From: a virus
Length of the DNA: 24,460 bases
Direction: 5' to 3' (one strand)
IMG/VR virus record: IMGVR_UViG_3300042922_000181
Coordinates: 1-24,460 of that record
The translations under genes and the position numbers were made by a program. This document shows, piece by piece, positions 5,779 to 12,173 of this stretch. Within the stretch, counting starts at the first letter, position 1. Each line of letters opens with the position of its first letter. The notes below the pieces were generated by a model. The model was not told the origin of the DNA. It made no database searches and saw only the letters and a program-made list of their open reading frames with translations.

Positions 5779-5933
5779 TGACCTATGGGCCGATGTCTAA
5801 GGAACAGCTTCTAGCCGGGCTGCGTATCTCGCTGGCCCGCCACGAGCAGGCGGACCCGCAAAAGTTCAGCGACCGGATGGCGGCTATGTCACTCCGCGTG
5901 ATCATCGCAGAACTCACCGGAGACAACCAATGA
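5775..5933 (+). CDS. 52-aa hypothetical protein
   Basis: Starts at ATG 5775, overlapping the preceding TGA; ATG 5778 is an alternative two... codons apart in the same stretch (MMTYGPMSKEQ). The protein is helical, with SKEQLLAGLRISLARHEQA and a C-terminal helix (MAAMSLRVIIAELTGDNQ). It resembles the short helical partner proteins common in phage early regions. After its stop at 5933 about 109 bases carry no sure gene before the next ribosome binding site. Confidence 0.65.
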   Translation: MMTYGPMSKEQLLAGLRISLARHEQADPQKFSDRMAAMSLRVIIAELTGDNQ

Positions 5934-6042
5934 GGGGAACAGGGTAGTGCAACCGCGCGAACTAAAGTTCTCCACAGACATCTCCACAAGCGACACCGCT
6001 TCGAACACCCCAACGATTCAGGCTGAGAGCGGGAGGAAGCAC

Positions 6043-6228
6043 ATGAGCCGCACATTCACCGCTGAACGATTCCTGATCCTGCTTCGCGACGACGCTGACC
6101 GAACCCGAAACCTTGAACGGTACTACGTGAAGCTCGCGTACGGGTACGGGGTGCCGGTTGATGACATCGCCCGGTTGTCGGGCATCAACATTGCCGCTGT
6201 GCGGACACTGCTACTTGAGGAGGACTGA
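6043..6228 (+). CDS. 61-aa mini helix-turn-helix protein
   Basis: ATG 6043 is chosen because GGGAGG (6031-6036) precedes it at good spacing. An in-frame GTG at 5947 would add 32 low-complexity Ser/Thr residues and seems less likely. The C-terminal half (PVDDIARLSGINIAAVRTLL) is a helix-turn-helix like the one in the protein at 5566. The N-terminal helix (AERFLILLRDDADRTRNLE) may dimerise it. It sits directly before the replication initiator and could help regulate it; that is inference. Confidence 0.75.
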   Translation: MSRTFTAERFLILLRDDADRTRNLERYYVKLAYGYGVPVDDIARLSGINIAAVRTLLLEED

Positions 6229-7062
6229 ATGGCACGCGAACACGCCAACGTTCGCCTCGACATGTGGGGAGACCGGGACTGGCGGTCGCTGTCACCAACC
6301 GCGCAATGGCTGTACATGGTTCTCCTCACCCACCCGAAGACGAACCGGGCCGGCGTATCCGACTGGCGTGCAGGGCGCATCGCGCAGCTCGCGCACGGTC
6401 TTAGCGCCGACGACGTTCGCAAGATCGCCGCCGAACTCGCCGAACGGTTCTTTATCGTCATCGACGAAGACACCGAAGAAGTCCTTGTCCGATCGTTCGT
6501 CAAGTACGACGGCGTGCTGAAGCAGCCGAACATGACCATCACCATGGTCAACGACTGGACCGGCGTCGCGTCCGCGCGACTACAGGGCGTCGTCGCGTTC
6601 GAGGTGCAGAAGATCCGCGCGCGGTACCCGGAGTGGACCATCTGGGAAAAGTCACAGTTGGCAACCCTGCTCGAGACTCCCGGGATCGACGTAAGGGCCA
6701 ACCCATCCGCCGACCCTAGCGCTGACCCATCCGATAACCCTTCAAGCAGGGGTCCCTCTACTACTACATCTACTTCTACTACTACGAATGCTTCGCATTC
6801 CGTGGCGCGCAAGGTCGATAGGGGAAGAGAAGCCCCGCTACCGAAGGATTGGGCACCAACAGCGGATCACATCGCTGTAGCGAAGGAACTCGGAGTGGAC
6901 GTCATCCGGGAAGCTGACAACTTCCGCCTCCACGCGGAAACCCATGATCGCCGCGCCGTCCGATGGAACGCGGCATTCACCATGTGGCTCAAGAAGGCGA
7001 AGCCATCCGCCGCAGCGCAACCCGACAGGAAGGTGAAGAAGTTTGTCGCACACGCCGACTGA
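6229..7062 (+). CDS. Replication initiator (DnaT/O-like, winged-helix N-terminus)
   Basis: A 277-aa protein right before a DnaB-type helicase gene, the classic place for an initiator or helicase loader. Residues 1-125 (AREHANVRLDMWGDRDWRSL, then AQWLYMVLLTHP) resemble the N-terminal winged-helix domain of phage replication proteins. Residues 158-190 form a low-complexity linker of PSAD repeats and Ser/Thr. Residues 204-257 (LPKDWAPTADHIAVAKEL, FRLHAE, WNAAFTMWLKKA) match the DnaT-like C-terminal domain pattern. It should bind the origin and bring in the helicase. GAGGAGG at 6218-6224 supports the ATG. The linker DNA has 12-bp repeats that may be the origin. Confidence 0.82.
   Translation: MAREHANVRLDMWGDRDWRSLSPTAQWLYMVLLTHPKTNRAGVSDWRAGRIAQLAHGLSADDVRKIAAELAERFFIVIDEDTEEVLVRSFVKYDGVLKQPNMTITMVNDWTGVASARLQGVVAFEVQKIRARYPEWTIWEKSQLATLLETPGIDVRANPSADPSADPSDNPSSRGPSTTTSTSTTTNASHSVARKVDRGREAPLPKDWAPTADHIAVAKELGVDVIREADNFRLHAETHDRRAVRWNAAFTMWLKKAKPSAAAQPDRKVKKFVAHAD
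6701..6800 (+). other. Candidate replication origin inside the initiator gene
   Basis: Four 12-base units in tandem (6701-6748), each starting ACCC and two of them sharing ACCCATCCG, are followed by a pyrimidine-rich, less GC-rich tract of CTA repeats (about 6757-6785) and a 6-bp hairpin (GAATGC/GCATTC, 6786-6800). Lambda keeps its iterons and AT-rich unwinding region inside the O gene linker in the same way. The function is inferred. A coding-level PSAD repeat alone could also produce it. Confidence 0.45.
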
Positions 7063-8299
7063 CACCCTCCGGGAAGCTGAGCTCGCTGTCCTCGGGGCAG
7101 TGTTCGCCACCAACGGGAAATGCATCGATGACTTCACGCTCACAGGTGAGGACTTCAGCGAACCCCGCCATGGGGACCTGTACGACCTGATGGTGAAAAC
7201 CCACCGCCAAGGTGTCCCGGTCGACCAGCTGACGATGTCTGAGGCGAACCCGGGGGAAGCTGCGTTTCTGTGGTCTCTGACGGATCATGTGCCGGCGGTG
7301 TCGTCCGCCCCGTTCTACGCGCAGATCGTGCAGAAGCATGGGATGCGCCGCCGCCTGTCCAGGGTTGGTGCAGCGATCGCAGGGCTCGGAACGGACCTGT
7401 CCATCGACGACATGGTCGAAGCCGCCAGGGGCATCGTTGACAACGCTGTGGGTGGTTTCGGGGGAGCGAAGGTCAAGTTCGTTCGCGACATCCTCCCCGA
7501 CGTCATCGAACGGCTCACCCAGAAGGCGTCATTTGTTCCGTCACCGTGGAAGACGCTCAACGCCGCCATCGGCGGGTTCCGGCCAGGTGCCGTCTATGTG
7601 GTTGCCGCCCGCCCCGGTGTCGGTAAGACCGTTGTCGCCGCGCAGATCGCAGCGAACCTTGCAGAGCATGGGAATGTGGCGTTCGCGTCGCTCGAGATGA
7701 CATCCGAAGAACTCGTGTCCCGGCTCATCTCCGAACGGTTGCAGATCGGTGTGGGGAAGATCAAAGACTCCCGCATGACCGACCTGGACTGGCAAGTGTT
7801 CCAGGAAGGCCGTGCACGCCTCGAAGCCCTCAACATTGCCATCGACGACCGGTCAGGGGTATCCGTCGGGGATGTGCGCGGGTTCGTTCGCTCCGTCGCC
7901 CGAACCGGCACCCTCTCCGGTGTCGTCGTCGACTACATGCAACTCATGGTTGCGAAACAGAAGATGGACCGTCACCTGCAAGTCGCTGACTTCTCTCGCC
8001 AACTCAAGATCATGGCGAAGGAGATGCAGGTTCCCGTGGTCGCGCTGTCCCAGCTGAACCGGAACAGTGAGGCCACATCTTTGGCGGTCCCGAAACTGTC
8101 CGACCTACGCGAATCCGGCGCCATCGAACAGGACGCAGACGTCGTAATGCTGCTCCGACGTGAGGGGGAGTTCCCCAACGAGCGCCTCATCATCGACGTC
8201 GCCAAGAACAGGCACGGGGAAACGGGCGAAGTAGACCTCGCATGGGAAGGCATGTTCTCCCGCGCCGTCGAATGGGGCTCCACCGGCCGTACCGCCTAA
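7043..8299 (+). CDS. DnaB-family replicative helicase
   Basis: A 418-aa protein with a DnaB N-terminal domain (residues 1-135) and a RecA-type motor domain. Motifs: Walker A RPGVGKT at 190-196, SLEMT at 216-220, Walker B VVVDYMQLM at 294-302, ALSQLNR at 334-340, and arginine-finger region KNRHGETG at 388-395. It unwinds DNA as a hexamer at the phage fork. Slightly shorter than bacterial DnaB (about 450-470 aa), as in many phages. The start is TTG 7043 with AGGAAGG upstream (7027-7033), overlapping the initiator by 20 bases; no ATG occurs before residue 50. Confidence 0.93.
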   Translation: MSHTPTDTLREAELAVLGAVFATNGKCIDDFTLTGEDFSEPRHGDLYDLMVKTHRQGVPVDQLTMSEANPGEAAFLWSLTDHVPAVSSAPFYAQIVQKHGMRRRLSRVGAAIAGLGTDLSIDDMVEAARGIVDNAVGGFGGAKVKFVRDILPDVIERLTQKASFVPSPWKTLNAAIGGFRPGAVYVVAARPGVGKTVVAAQIAANLAEHGNVAFASLEMTSEELVSRLISERLQIGVGKIKDSRMTDLDWQVFQEGRARLEALNIAIDDRSGVSVGDVRGFVRSVARTGTLSGVVVDYMQLMVAKQKMDRHLQVADFSRQLKIMAKEMQVPVVALSQLNRNSEATSLAVPKLSDLRESGAIEQDADVVMLLRREGEFPNERLIIDVAKNRHGETGEVDLAWEGMFSRAVEWGSTGRTA

Positions 8300-8369
8300 C
8301 CCCACCCATCATCAACCTCAAGGGTCGCACCACGCCGGTGTGGCCCATTCTTGTCGGCAGGAGAACCTC

Positions 8370-8597
8370 ATGAAAGAACGCGACTGGATGACTGACGCCG
8401 CATGCACCACCGTGTCGCCCGAAATCTTCTTCCCCGACCCGACCGTCGGTTGGGCGCCAAACAAGCACGCCGCCCAAGTTTGCGCGTCATGCCCTGTGCA
8501 ACGCCAATGCCTTGAAGACGCACCCACATGGGACCAGTGGTCCATCAGGGCGGGGATGACTGCGACGGCACGGGCGCGACTCAGGAGAGCAGCATGA
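8370..8597 (+). CDS. whiB: WhiB-family iron-sulfur transcription regulator
   Basis: ATG 8370 follows AGGAGA (8359-8364), giving 75 aa; an ATG at 8340 is less likely. Four cysteines sit in the WhiB arrangement: C12 in DAACTT, then C38-A-S-C41 and C47 in VCASCPVQRQC, ligands of a 4Fe-4S cluster. The usual Gly-rich turn is represented by WSIRAGMT, and a basic C-terminus (ARARLRRAA) can contact DNA. WhiB proteins act with the primary sigma factor and occur only in actinobacteria and their phages. Its stop overlaps the resolvase gene, so they are co-expressed. Confidence 0.9.
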   Translation: MKERDWMTDAACTTVSPEIFFPDPTVGWAPNKHAAQVCASCPVQRQCLEDAPTWDQWSIRAGMTATARARLRRAA

Positions 8598-9001
8598 CCA
8601 GATCACATAGGACTGCTAGGCAGGCCGGGACGTCGTTCGAGACGTGGCTGGTCGATTACTGGCGGGAAGCGTTCGGGACCCGATCAATCGAACGGCGAGC
8701 TCGAAAGGGTGCACGGGACGAGGGGGACATTGCGGGGCTGAACTGCCACGCCGGCCCCGTCTGCGTCGAAGCCAAGAACCACAACCGCCTCGACCTTGCC
8801 GGGTGGATCACCGAAGCGCAGATCGAAGCCGGTCACGCCGACGCAGCCATGGGCGTTGTTGTCGCGAAACGCCGCGGTTTCGGACGCGGATCCATGGGCG
8901 AGCAGTACGTTCTGATGCGACTTCACGATTTCACGGTGCTGTTGGGCGGACAGCCGGCGCATCACTGTGACTGTCCTGTGGCACATGACGAGGATGACTG
9001 A
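8594..9001 (+). CDS. Holliday-junction-resolvase-like PD-(D/E)XK nuclease
   Basis: A 135-aa protein starting in an ATGA overlap with whiB. The core has GTSFETWLVDYWREAF (Glu15 on the first helix), ARDEGDIAGL (Asp45) and VCVEAKNHNRLDL (Glu59-x-Lys61), the order found in archaeal Hjc-type and related phage resolvases. A later helix (WITEAQIEAG) fits the fold. It probably cuts branched DNA made by replication and recombination before packaging. The C-terminus carries HHCDCP, a possible metal site not typical of the family. It is the last gene before the first HNH leader. Confidence 0.8.
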   Translation: MTRSHRTARQAGTSFETWLVDYWREAFGTRSIERRARKGARDEGDIAGLNCHAGPVCVEAKNHNRLDLAGWITEAQIEAGHADAAMGVVVAKRRGFGRGSMGEQYVLMRLHDFTVLLGGQPAHHCDCPVAHDEDD

Positions 9002-9019
9002 AATGTCCCTGGTCAGTGG

Positions 9020-9106
9020 GATAATTGGAACAGCCCCGGAGAGTGTTGGAAGCACTCTATCCGGGGCCTGACCCAAGCAATCGACTCAACCGATTGGAGG
9101 GCTGCG
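9020..9106 (+). promoter_or_regulatory. HNH leader, copy A: promoter -10 and two hairpins
   Basis: A -10-like GATAAT (9020-9025) is followed by hairpin 1: outer stem 9033-9039/9061-9067 (7 bp) and inner stem AGAGTG/CACTCT (9040-9045/9053-9058). Hairpin 2 is AATCG/CGATT (9079-9083/9091-9095) with loop ACTCAAC. GGAGGG (9096-9101) follows at once, five bases before the ATG. The -35 is not clear. Confidence 0.85.
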
Positions 9107-9664
9107 ATGCAGTCTACCCGCGTCTGTTCCATCGACGACTGCGACCGCCCCATGAAGGCCCGCGGCTGGTGCAAGATGCACTGGCACCGCTGGTACGTCT
9201 ACGGAGAAACCTGCCGGCCAGCGGAGATCCCCGCCCGGTGGCAAGCACGGTTCTGGTCGAAGGTAGAACGCTCCGAGGGGTGTTGGACCTGGACCGCCAA
9301 TACGAACCAGTCGGGTTACGGGATGTTCGCCCATCCTGCGCGGGGGATGATTTCGGCCCACCGCGTTTCGTGGGAGATCGCGAACGGTCCGATCTCCGAT
9401 GGCGCGCACGTCCTGCATTCCTGCGATAACCGGACCTGCGTGAACCCGTCGCACATGCGGCTAGGAAGTCACGACGACAACATGCGTGACATGGCTGAGC
9501 GGGAGCGGTCGCGCACGACGAAGCTCACCGCGTCAGACGTGAGCACGATCCGCGAGCTCGCGCGAACGGGCCGGAGTCTCCGGTCCATCGCTCGAGAGTT
9601 CCGCATCTCACCCGGAAACGTCGGCTTCATCATCGCCGGCAAGACGTGGAAGCACGTCTCCTAA
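9107..9664 (+). CDS. HNH homing endonuclease with N-terminal zinc finger and C-terminal HTH
   Basis: A 185-aa protein. Residues 7-25 form a zinc-binding start (C7, C12, C22, H25). Residues 59-130 are the HNH_3 domain: CWTWTANTNQSGYG, AHRVSWE (His85), then HSCDNRTCVNPSH (His104, C106, C111, Asn113, His116). Residues 139-182 form a helix-turn-helix of the resolvase/NUMOD type (LTASDVSTIRELARTG, SIAREFRISPGNV), which should set target choice. Its own promoter-leader lies at 9020-9106. The first five codons (MQSTR) are identical at DNA level to those of the unrelated protein at 12174. It separates the resolvase from ssb, as an inserted mobile gene would. Confidence 0.92.
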   Translation: MQSTRVCSIDDCDRPMKARGWCKMHWHRWYVYGETCRPAEIPARWQARFWSKVERSEGCWTWTANTNQSGYGMFAHPARGMISAHRVSWEIANGPISDGAHVLHSCDNRTCVNPSHMRLGSHDDNMRDMAERERSRTTKLTASDVSTIRELARTGRSLRSIAREFRISPGNVGFIIAGKTWKHVS

Positions 9665-9679
9665 CGAAAGGCCAAACCA

Positions 9680-10081
9680 ATGGCAAAGCTCACCGTAGAC
9701 AGCGCATTCGTGGAGGACGTCCTCATCGGCAACAACGGTGCCTGGGGACTCAAGACCGCCGAACCTCACTCGCGGAAGAACGAGCAGGGCAAGTATGAGA
9801 CCGTCGGCCGCACCTTCCGCACGCTGAAGGTGTCGCGCAGTTCCGGCATCCTCCTCGAGCAGTTCAACAAGGGTGACCGGATCTCGTTTGAGGGCCGCGA
9901 GCTCACCGAGTCGAGGAAGTCGGCGGACGGGTCGAAAACGTTCTACGACCTGGTCGTCTGGGCTGACTCCATCACCCGTGCTGGAACCACGCCAACCCCG
10001 GCACCCGATTATGCCCCCGAAGACATATCCGGCGACCCGTGGACCACCACACCCATCCCCGAGTCCGACGTCCCATTCTGA
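9680..10081 (+). CDS. ssb: Single-stranded DNA-binding protein (OB fold)
   Basis: A 133-aa protein with a beta-rich OB-like domain (residues 1-100: FVEDVLIG, GRTFRTLKVSRSSG, KGDRISFEGRELTES, TFYDLVVWADSI), a proline-rich linker and an acidic tail ending ESDVPF. That ending mirrors the DDDIPF tip by which bacterial SSB recruits partner proteins. It coats single strands made by the helicase and exonuclease. Start ATG 9680 has AAAGG upstream (9666-9670). N-terminal residues diverge from bacterial SSB, as is common in phages. It is separated from the other replication genes by the inserted HNH gene. Confidence 0.85.
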   Translation: MAKLTVDSAFVEDVLIGNNGAWGLKTAEPHSRKNEQGKYETVGRTFRTLKVSRSSGILLEQFNKGDRISFEGRELTESRKSADGSKTFYDLVVWADSITRAGTTPTPAPDYAPEDISGDPWTTTPIPESDVPF

Positions 10082-10095
10082 AAGGCGCTGACCTG

Positions 10096-10260
10096 ATGGA
10101 CGAGTTGCACTACAAGGTCTCCAAAGACGAACGCGCATGGTTGGACTTTGTGCTGACCGAACGACCCGAACCACCCCAACACAGGTGCGGGAAATGTCGG
10201 ACTCCCTGGGGAATCACGAACCCGAATTGTCCCGGTCGCGCGGCAGAAAGTCGGCGGTAA
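10096..10260 (+). CDS. 54-aa zinc-ribbon protein
   Basis: Starts at ATG 10096, 15 bases after the ssb stop, with AAAGG just upstream (10081-10085). The N-terminal half is helical (KVSKDERAWLDFVL). The C-terminal half has CGKCRTPWG and then NPNCPGR, half of a zinc ribbon with a possible fourth ligand from the nearby His (HRCGKC). Such short one-finger proteins are common in actinophage early regions. Its stop is four bases before the -10 of HNH leader B, so the leader was probably placed exactly between genes. Confidence 0.72.
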   Translation: MDELHYKVSKDERAWLDFVLTERPEPPQHRCGKCRTPWGITNPNCPGRAAESRR

Positions 10261-10264
10261 GAGG

Positions 10265-10349
10265 TAGAATGGGAACGGCCCCGGAGAGTGCGCTAACACC
10301 ATCCGGGGCCTGACCCAAGCAATCGACCTAACCGATTGGAGGGCTAGCA
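10265..10349 (+). promoter_or_regulatory. HNH leader, copy B: promoter -10 and two hairpins
   Basis: A -10-like TAGAAT (10265-10270) precedes hairpin 1, a 9-bp outer stem (10277-10285/10302-10310) with a short inner GTG/CAC and CGCTAA loop. Hairpin 2 is AATCG/CGATT (10321-10325/10333-10337) with loop ACCTAAC, followed by GGAGGG (10338-10343) and GTG 10350. Most of it matches copy A exactly. Confidence 0.85.
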
Positions 10350-10994
10350 GTGGATGCTACCCCAAAGTGTTCCGAGCCCGGGTGTGAACGGGAAAAGTCC
10401 CCCAAAGCCGGGTATGGGCTGTGCGGAGCCCACTATCAACGGCGTAGGCGCGCGCGGACGCTTGGAGAACTCAAGACAAAGTACGTTCACGCGAGTTCGG
10501 CGCTTGAGAAGTTCCTCGCATACACCGAGGCGTCTAAGTCCTGCTGGTGGTGGACCGGACCGACCAATCAACGCGGGTACGGGGTTCACGTCCACAACTA
10601 TGTGCATACCTATGCGCACCGTTGGGCATGGGAACACCTCATTGGGGTGATCCCGGACGGTATGACCATCGACCATCTATGCACCAACAAGGTCTGCGTC
10701 AACCCCGAACACCTCGAGGTCGTTCCTCTCGGCGTGAACAGTTCACGCAGACACGGAAATCGGGTGTTCTGCCCGCGCGGGCACAGCATGGAGGACGCGT
10801 ACCGACGCCCAGATGGCGACGGGCGTCAGTGCATGACGTGTGTGAAGGATCGGACCCGCAAGGCATGGGCGAACCGCAAGATGATCGCCTGCGAATACTG
10901 CTCCCGAGTGCTGTCGGACGCGAACATGCGAGCCCACCAGCGCAAGAGCTGCCAAGGCGAAGGAAACCCGTACGTGAAGGAGAAGGCGGCGTGA
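10350..10994 (+). CDS. HNH homing endonuclease with three zinc-binding segments
   Basis: A 214-aa protein starting at GTG 10350, six bases after GGAGGG. Residues 7-28 carry C7, C12, C25, H28, like the start of the protein at 9107. The HNH_3 domain at 65-130 has CWWWTGPTNQRGYG, AHRWAWE (His90), IDHLCTNKVCVNPEH (His109, C111, C116, Asn118, His121). Two further fingers follow: C141, H145, C161, C164 (ribbon like that at the end of the protein at 1468) and a C2H2-like CEYC...HQRKSC (C181, C184, H196, C201). It has the shared leader and looks like a mobile gene with extra DNA-reading modules. Confidence 0.92.
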   Translation: MDATPKCSEPGCEREKSPKAGYGLCGAHYQRRRRARTLGELKTKYVHASSALEKFLAYTEASKSCWWWTGPTNQRGYGVHVHNYVHTYAHRWAWEHLIGVIPDGMTIDHLCTNKVCVNPEHLEVVPLGVNSSRRHGNRVFCPRGHSMEDAYRRPDGDGRQCMTCVKDRTRKAWANRKMIACEYCSRVLSDANMRAHQRKSCQGEGNPYVKEKAA

Positions 10995-11236
10995 CGTATA
11001 GCGAAGCGATTGCTGTGAAGCGTGGGCAACTCCTCACCCAGTACGGGTTCGAGCGGCGGTGGCAACGGTGGGAGAGACCTGTCCGCATTGTTGACGCCCG
11101 ACCCCGCAGGAACGGTGACCACTATTTGGGTTGGGTACACGCAGACACAACCGTGTGGACGGTCAGGTGGATCAGCCAACGAAACTTCGACCGCTACTAC
11201 ACGCCGGTTGGTGACCAAGAAGGAGACCAACCGTGA
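10991..11236 (+). CDS. 81-aa hypothetical protein with VRW core
   Basis: Begins at GTG 10991 in a GTGA overlap with the HNH stop. The N-terminus is helical and basic (VKRGQLLTQYGFERRWQRWE) and the C-terminal half is beta-like with WTVRWISQRNFDRYY. The VRW core recalls the proteins at 1-111 and 716. The overlap means it is either part of the inserted HNH cassette or became coupled to it. No family recognised. Confidence 0.75.
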   Translation: MTYSEAIAVKRGQLLTQYGFERRWQRWERPVRIVDARPRRNGDHYLGWVHADTTVWTVRWISQRNFDRYYTPVGDQEGDQP

Positions 11237-11436
11237 GCATCGAATTTCGATACCGGTGCTGCGAACACTGCGTCGATGACCCTAGCTATCACGAGGATGA
11301 ACCACCCGACAGTCACACCGTGTCTTGCAGCACCGGTCCACTTAGCCGGTGCGAGCAGGGCGACCAGCGCGTCCCTTTCGACACCGAGCGGAACGCCGCG
11401 GTTCCGGCTGACACAACAGGAGAACAGACACCGTGA
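11233..11436 (+). CDS. 67-aa cysteine-rich hypothetical protein
   Basis: Starts at GTG 11233 in a GTGA overlap and ends in another at 11433. The N-terminus has YRCCEHCVDD (three Cys and a His), then two more cysteines around residues 32 and 40, so a single zinc site is plausible. The remainder is acidic, Thr- and Pro-rich and likely disordered. A minimal adaptor protein is a fair guess, nothing more. Confidence 0.7.
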   Translation: MSIEFRYRCCEHCVDDPSYHEDEPPDSHTVSCSTGPLSRCEQGDQRVPFDTERNAAVPADTTGEQTP

Positions 11437-12047
11437 CAATCGACGTTGAACAACTGGTCGCTGATCATAAGAAGGCGATCAGCACTCAGGACGGCATCGA
11501 GTTCCATTCGGTGCCGTCTCTTCTTTCCCAACTCCGCGACGCAATCCACGGCGGCGGACCAGCGGACGGTATCGGCGGAGCGGGGAGAACGAAGCTCCCA
11601 TTTCAGGCGGCAGCGTTCGACCTGTACAACCTGATCGAAACACAGGTGTGGGAAGCACACCGCGAGGCGTTCAACCGTGTCAACGGTGCCGACCATCCCG
11701 AAACCCTGCTGTCCGAGTGGGCGGCATGGGCAACCACCGAAACCATCGTCACCGTGGGGGGACGGAGCATGTACGCGCCCGCCGTGGTCGCACAGTGGAT
11801 CCAAGCGATCGAGGACTATTTGGATCCGCCCCGCCTGGCACCCATCGAACTCCCATGCCCCGCCTGCGGCGAACGATACGAATACCGGGTCGTTGACGGG
11901 GAAGAACTCCGATCCGCCGCACTCGCATTCCGACGCGACAGGAACACCGGAGACACCCTCGACGCAAGGTGCGGACCCTGCGGTGTCATCTGGCTACCCG
12001 GCCAGTTCATGTTCTTCCTCACCGCACTCAACGCAGGAACTACCTGA
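11433..12047 (+). CDS. 204-aa conserved hypothetical protein with C-terminal zinc ribbon
   Basis: Starts at GTG 11433 (GTGA overlap). The first 130 residues are helical (VEQLVADHKKAI, VPSLLSQLRDAIHGG, TLLSEWAAWATTETI), a pattern I have seen in actinophage hypothetical proteins next to replication genes, but I cannot name it safely. Residues 147-185 hold a zinc ribbon: CPACGERYEYRV, then CGPCGVIW. The layout suggests a nucleic-acid-binding accessory. No catalytic motif seen. It is the last gene before HNH leader C. Confidence 0.8.
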   Translation: MTIDVEQLVADHKKAISTQDGIEFHSVPSLLSQLRDAIHGGGPADGIGGAGRTKLPFQAAAFDLYNLIETQVWEAHREAFNRVNGADHPETLLSEWAAWATTETIVTVGGRSMYAPAVVAQWIQAIEDYLDPPRLAPIELPCPACGERYEYRVVDGEELRSAALAFRRDRNTGDTLDARCGPCGVIWLPGQFMFFLTALNAGTT

Positions 12048-12087
12048 GAAGACGCCGAAAGAGGCGGTCTCTCGAACGCATGTTCGG

Positions 12088-12173
12088 TACAATGGAAACG
12101 GCCCCAAACCGAGTGCGCTAACACTCGCCGGGGCCTGACCCTGAATCGAACTGAACTCGATTGGAGGGCTGCG
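12088..12173 (+). promoter_or_regulatory. HNH leader, copy C: promoter -10 and two hairpins
   Basis: A -10-like TACAAT (12088-12093) leads to hairpin 1: outer 12100-12105/12130-12135 and inner CGAGTG/CACTCG (12110-12115/12122-12127) with loop CGCTAA. Hairpin 2 is AATCGA/TCGATT (12144-12149/12157-12162) with loop ACTGAAC, then GGAGGG (12163-12168) and ATG 12174. Both stems differ from copy A but still pair. Confidence 0.85.

Noticed and set aside
9033-9067. Leader hairpin 1 as an intrinsic terminator of the upstream gene
   Set aside because: There is no T-run after the stem, and the hairpin lies downstream of a -10 element and directly before a gene in all three copies.
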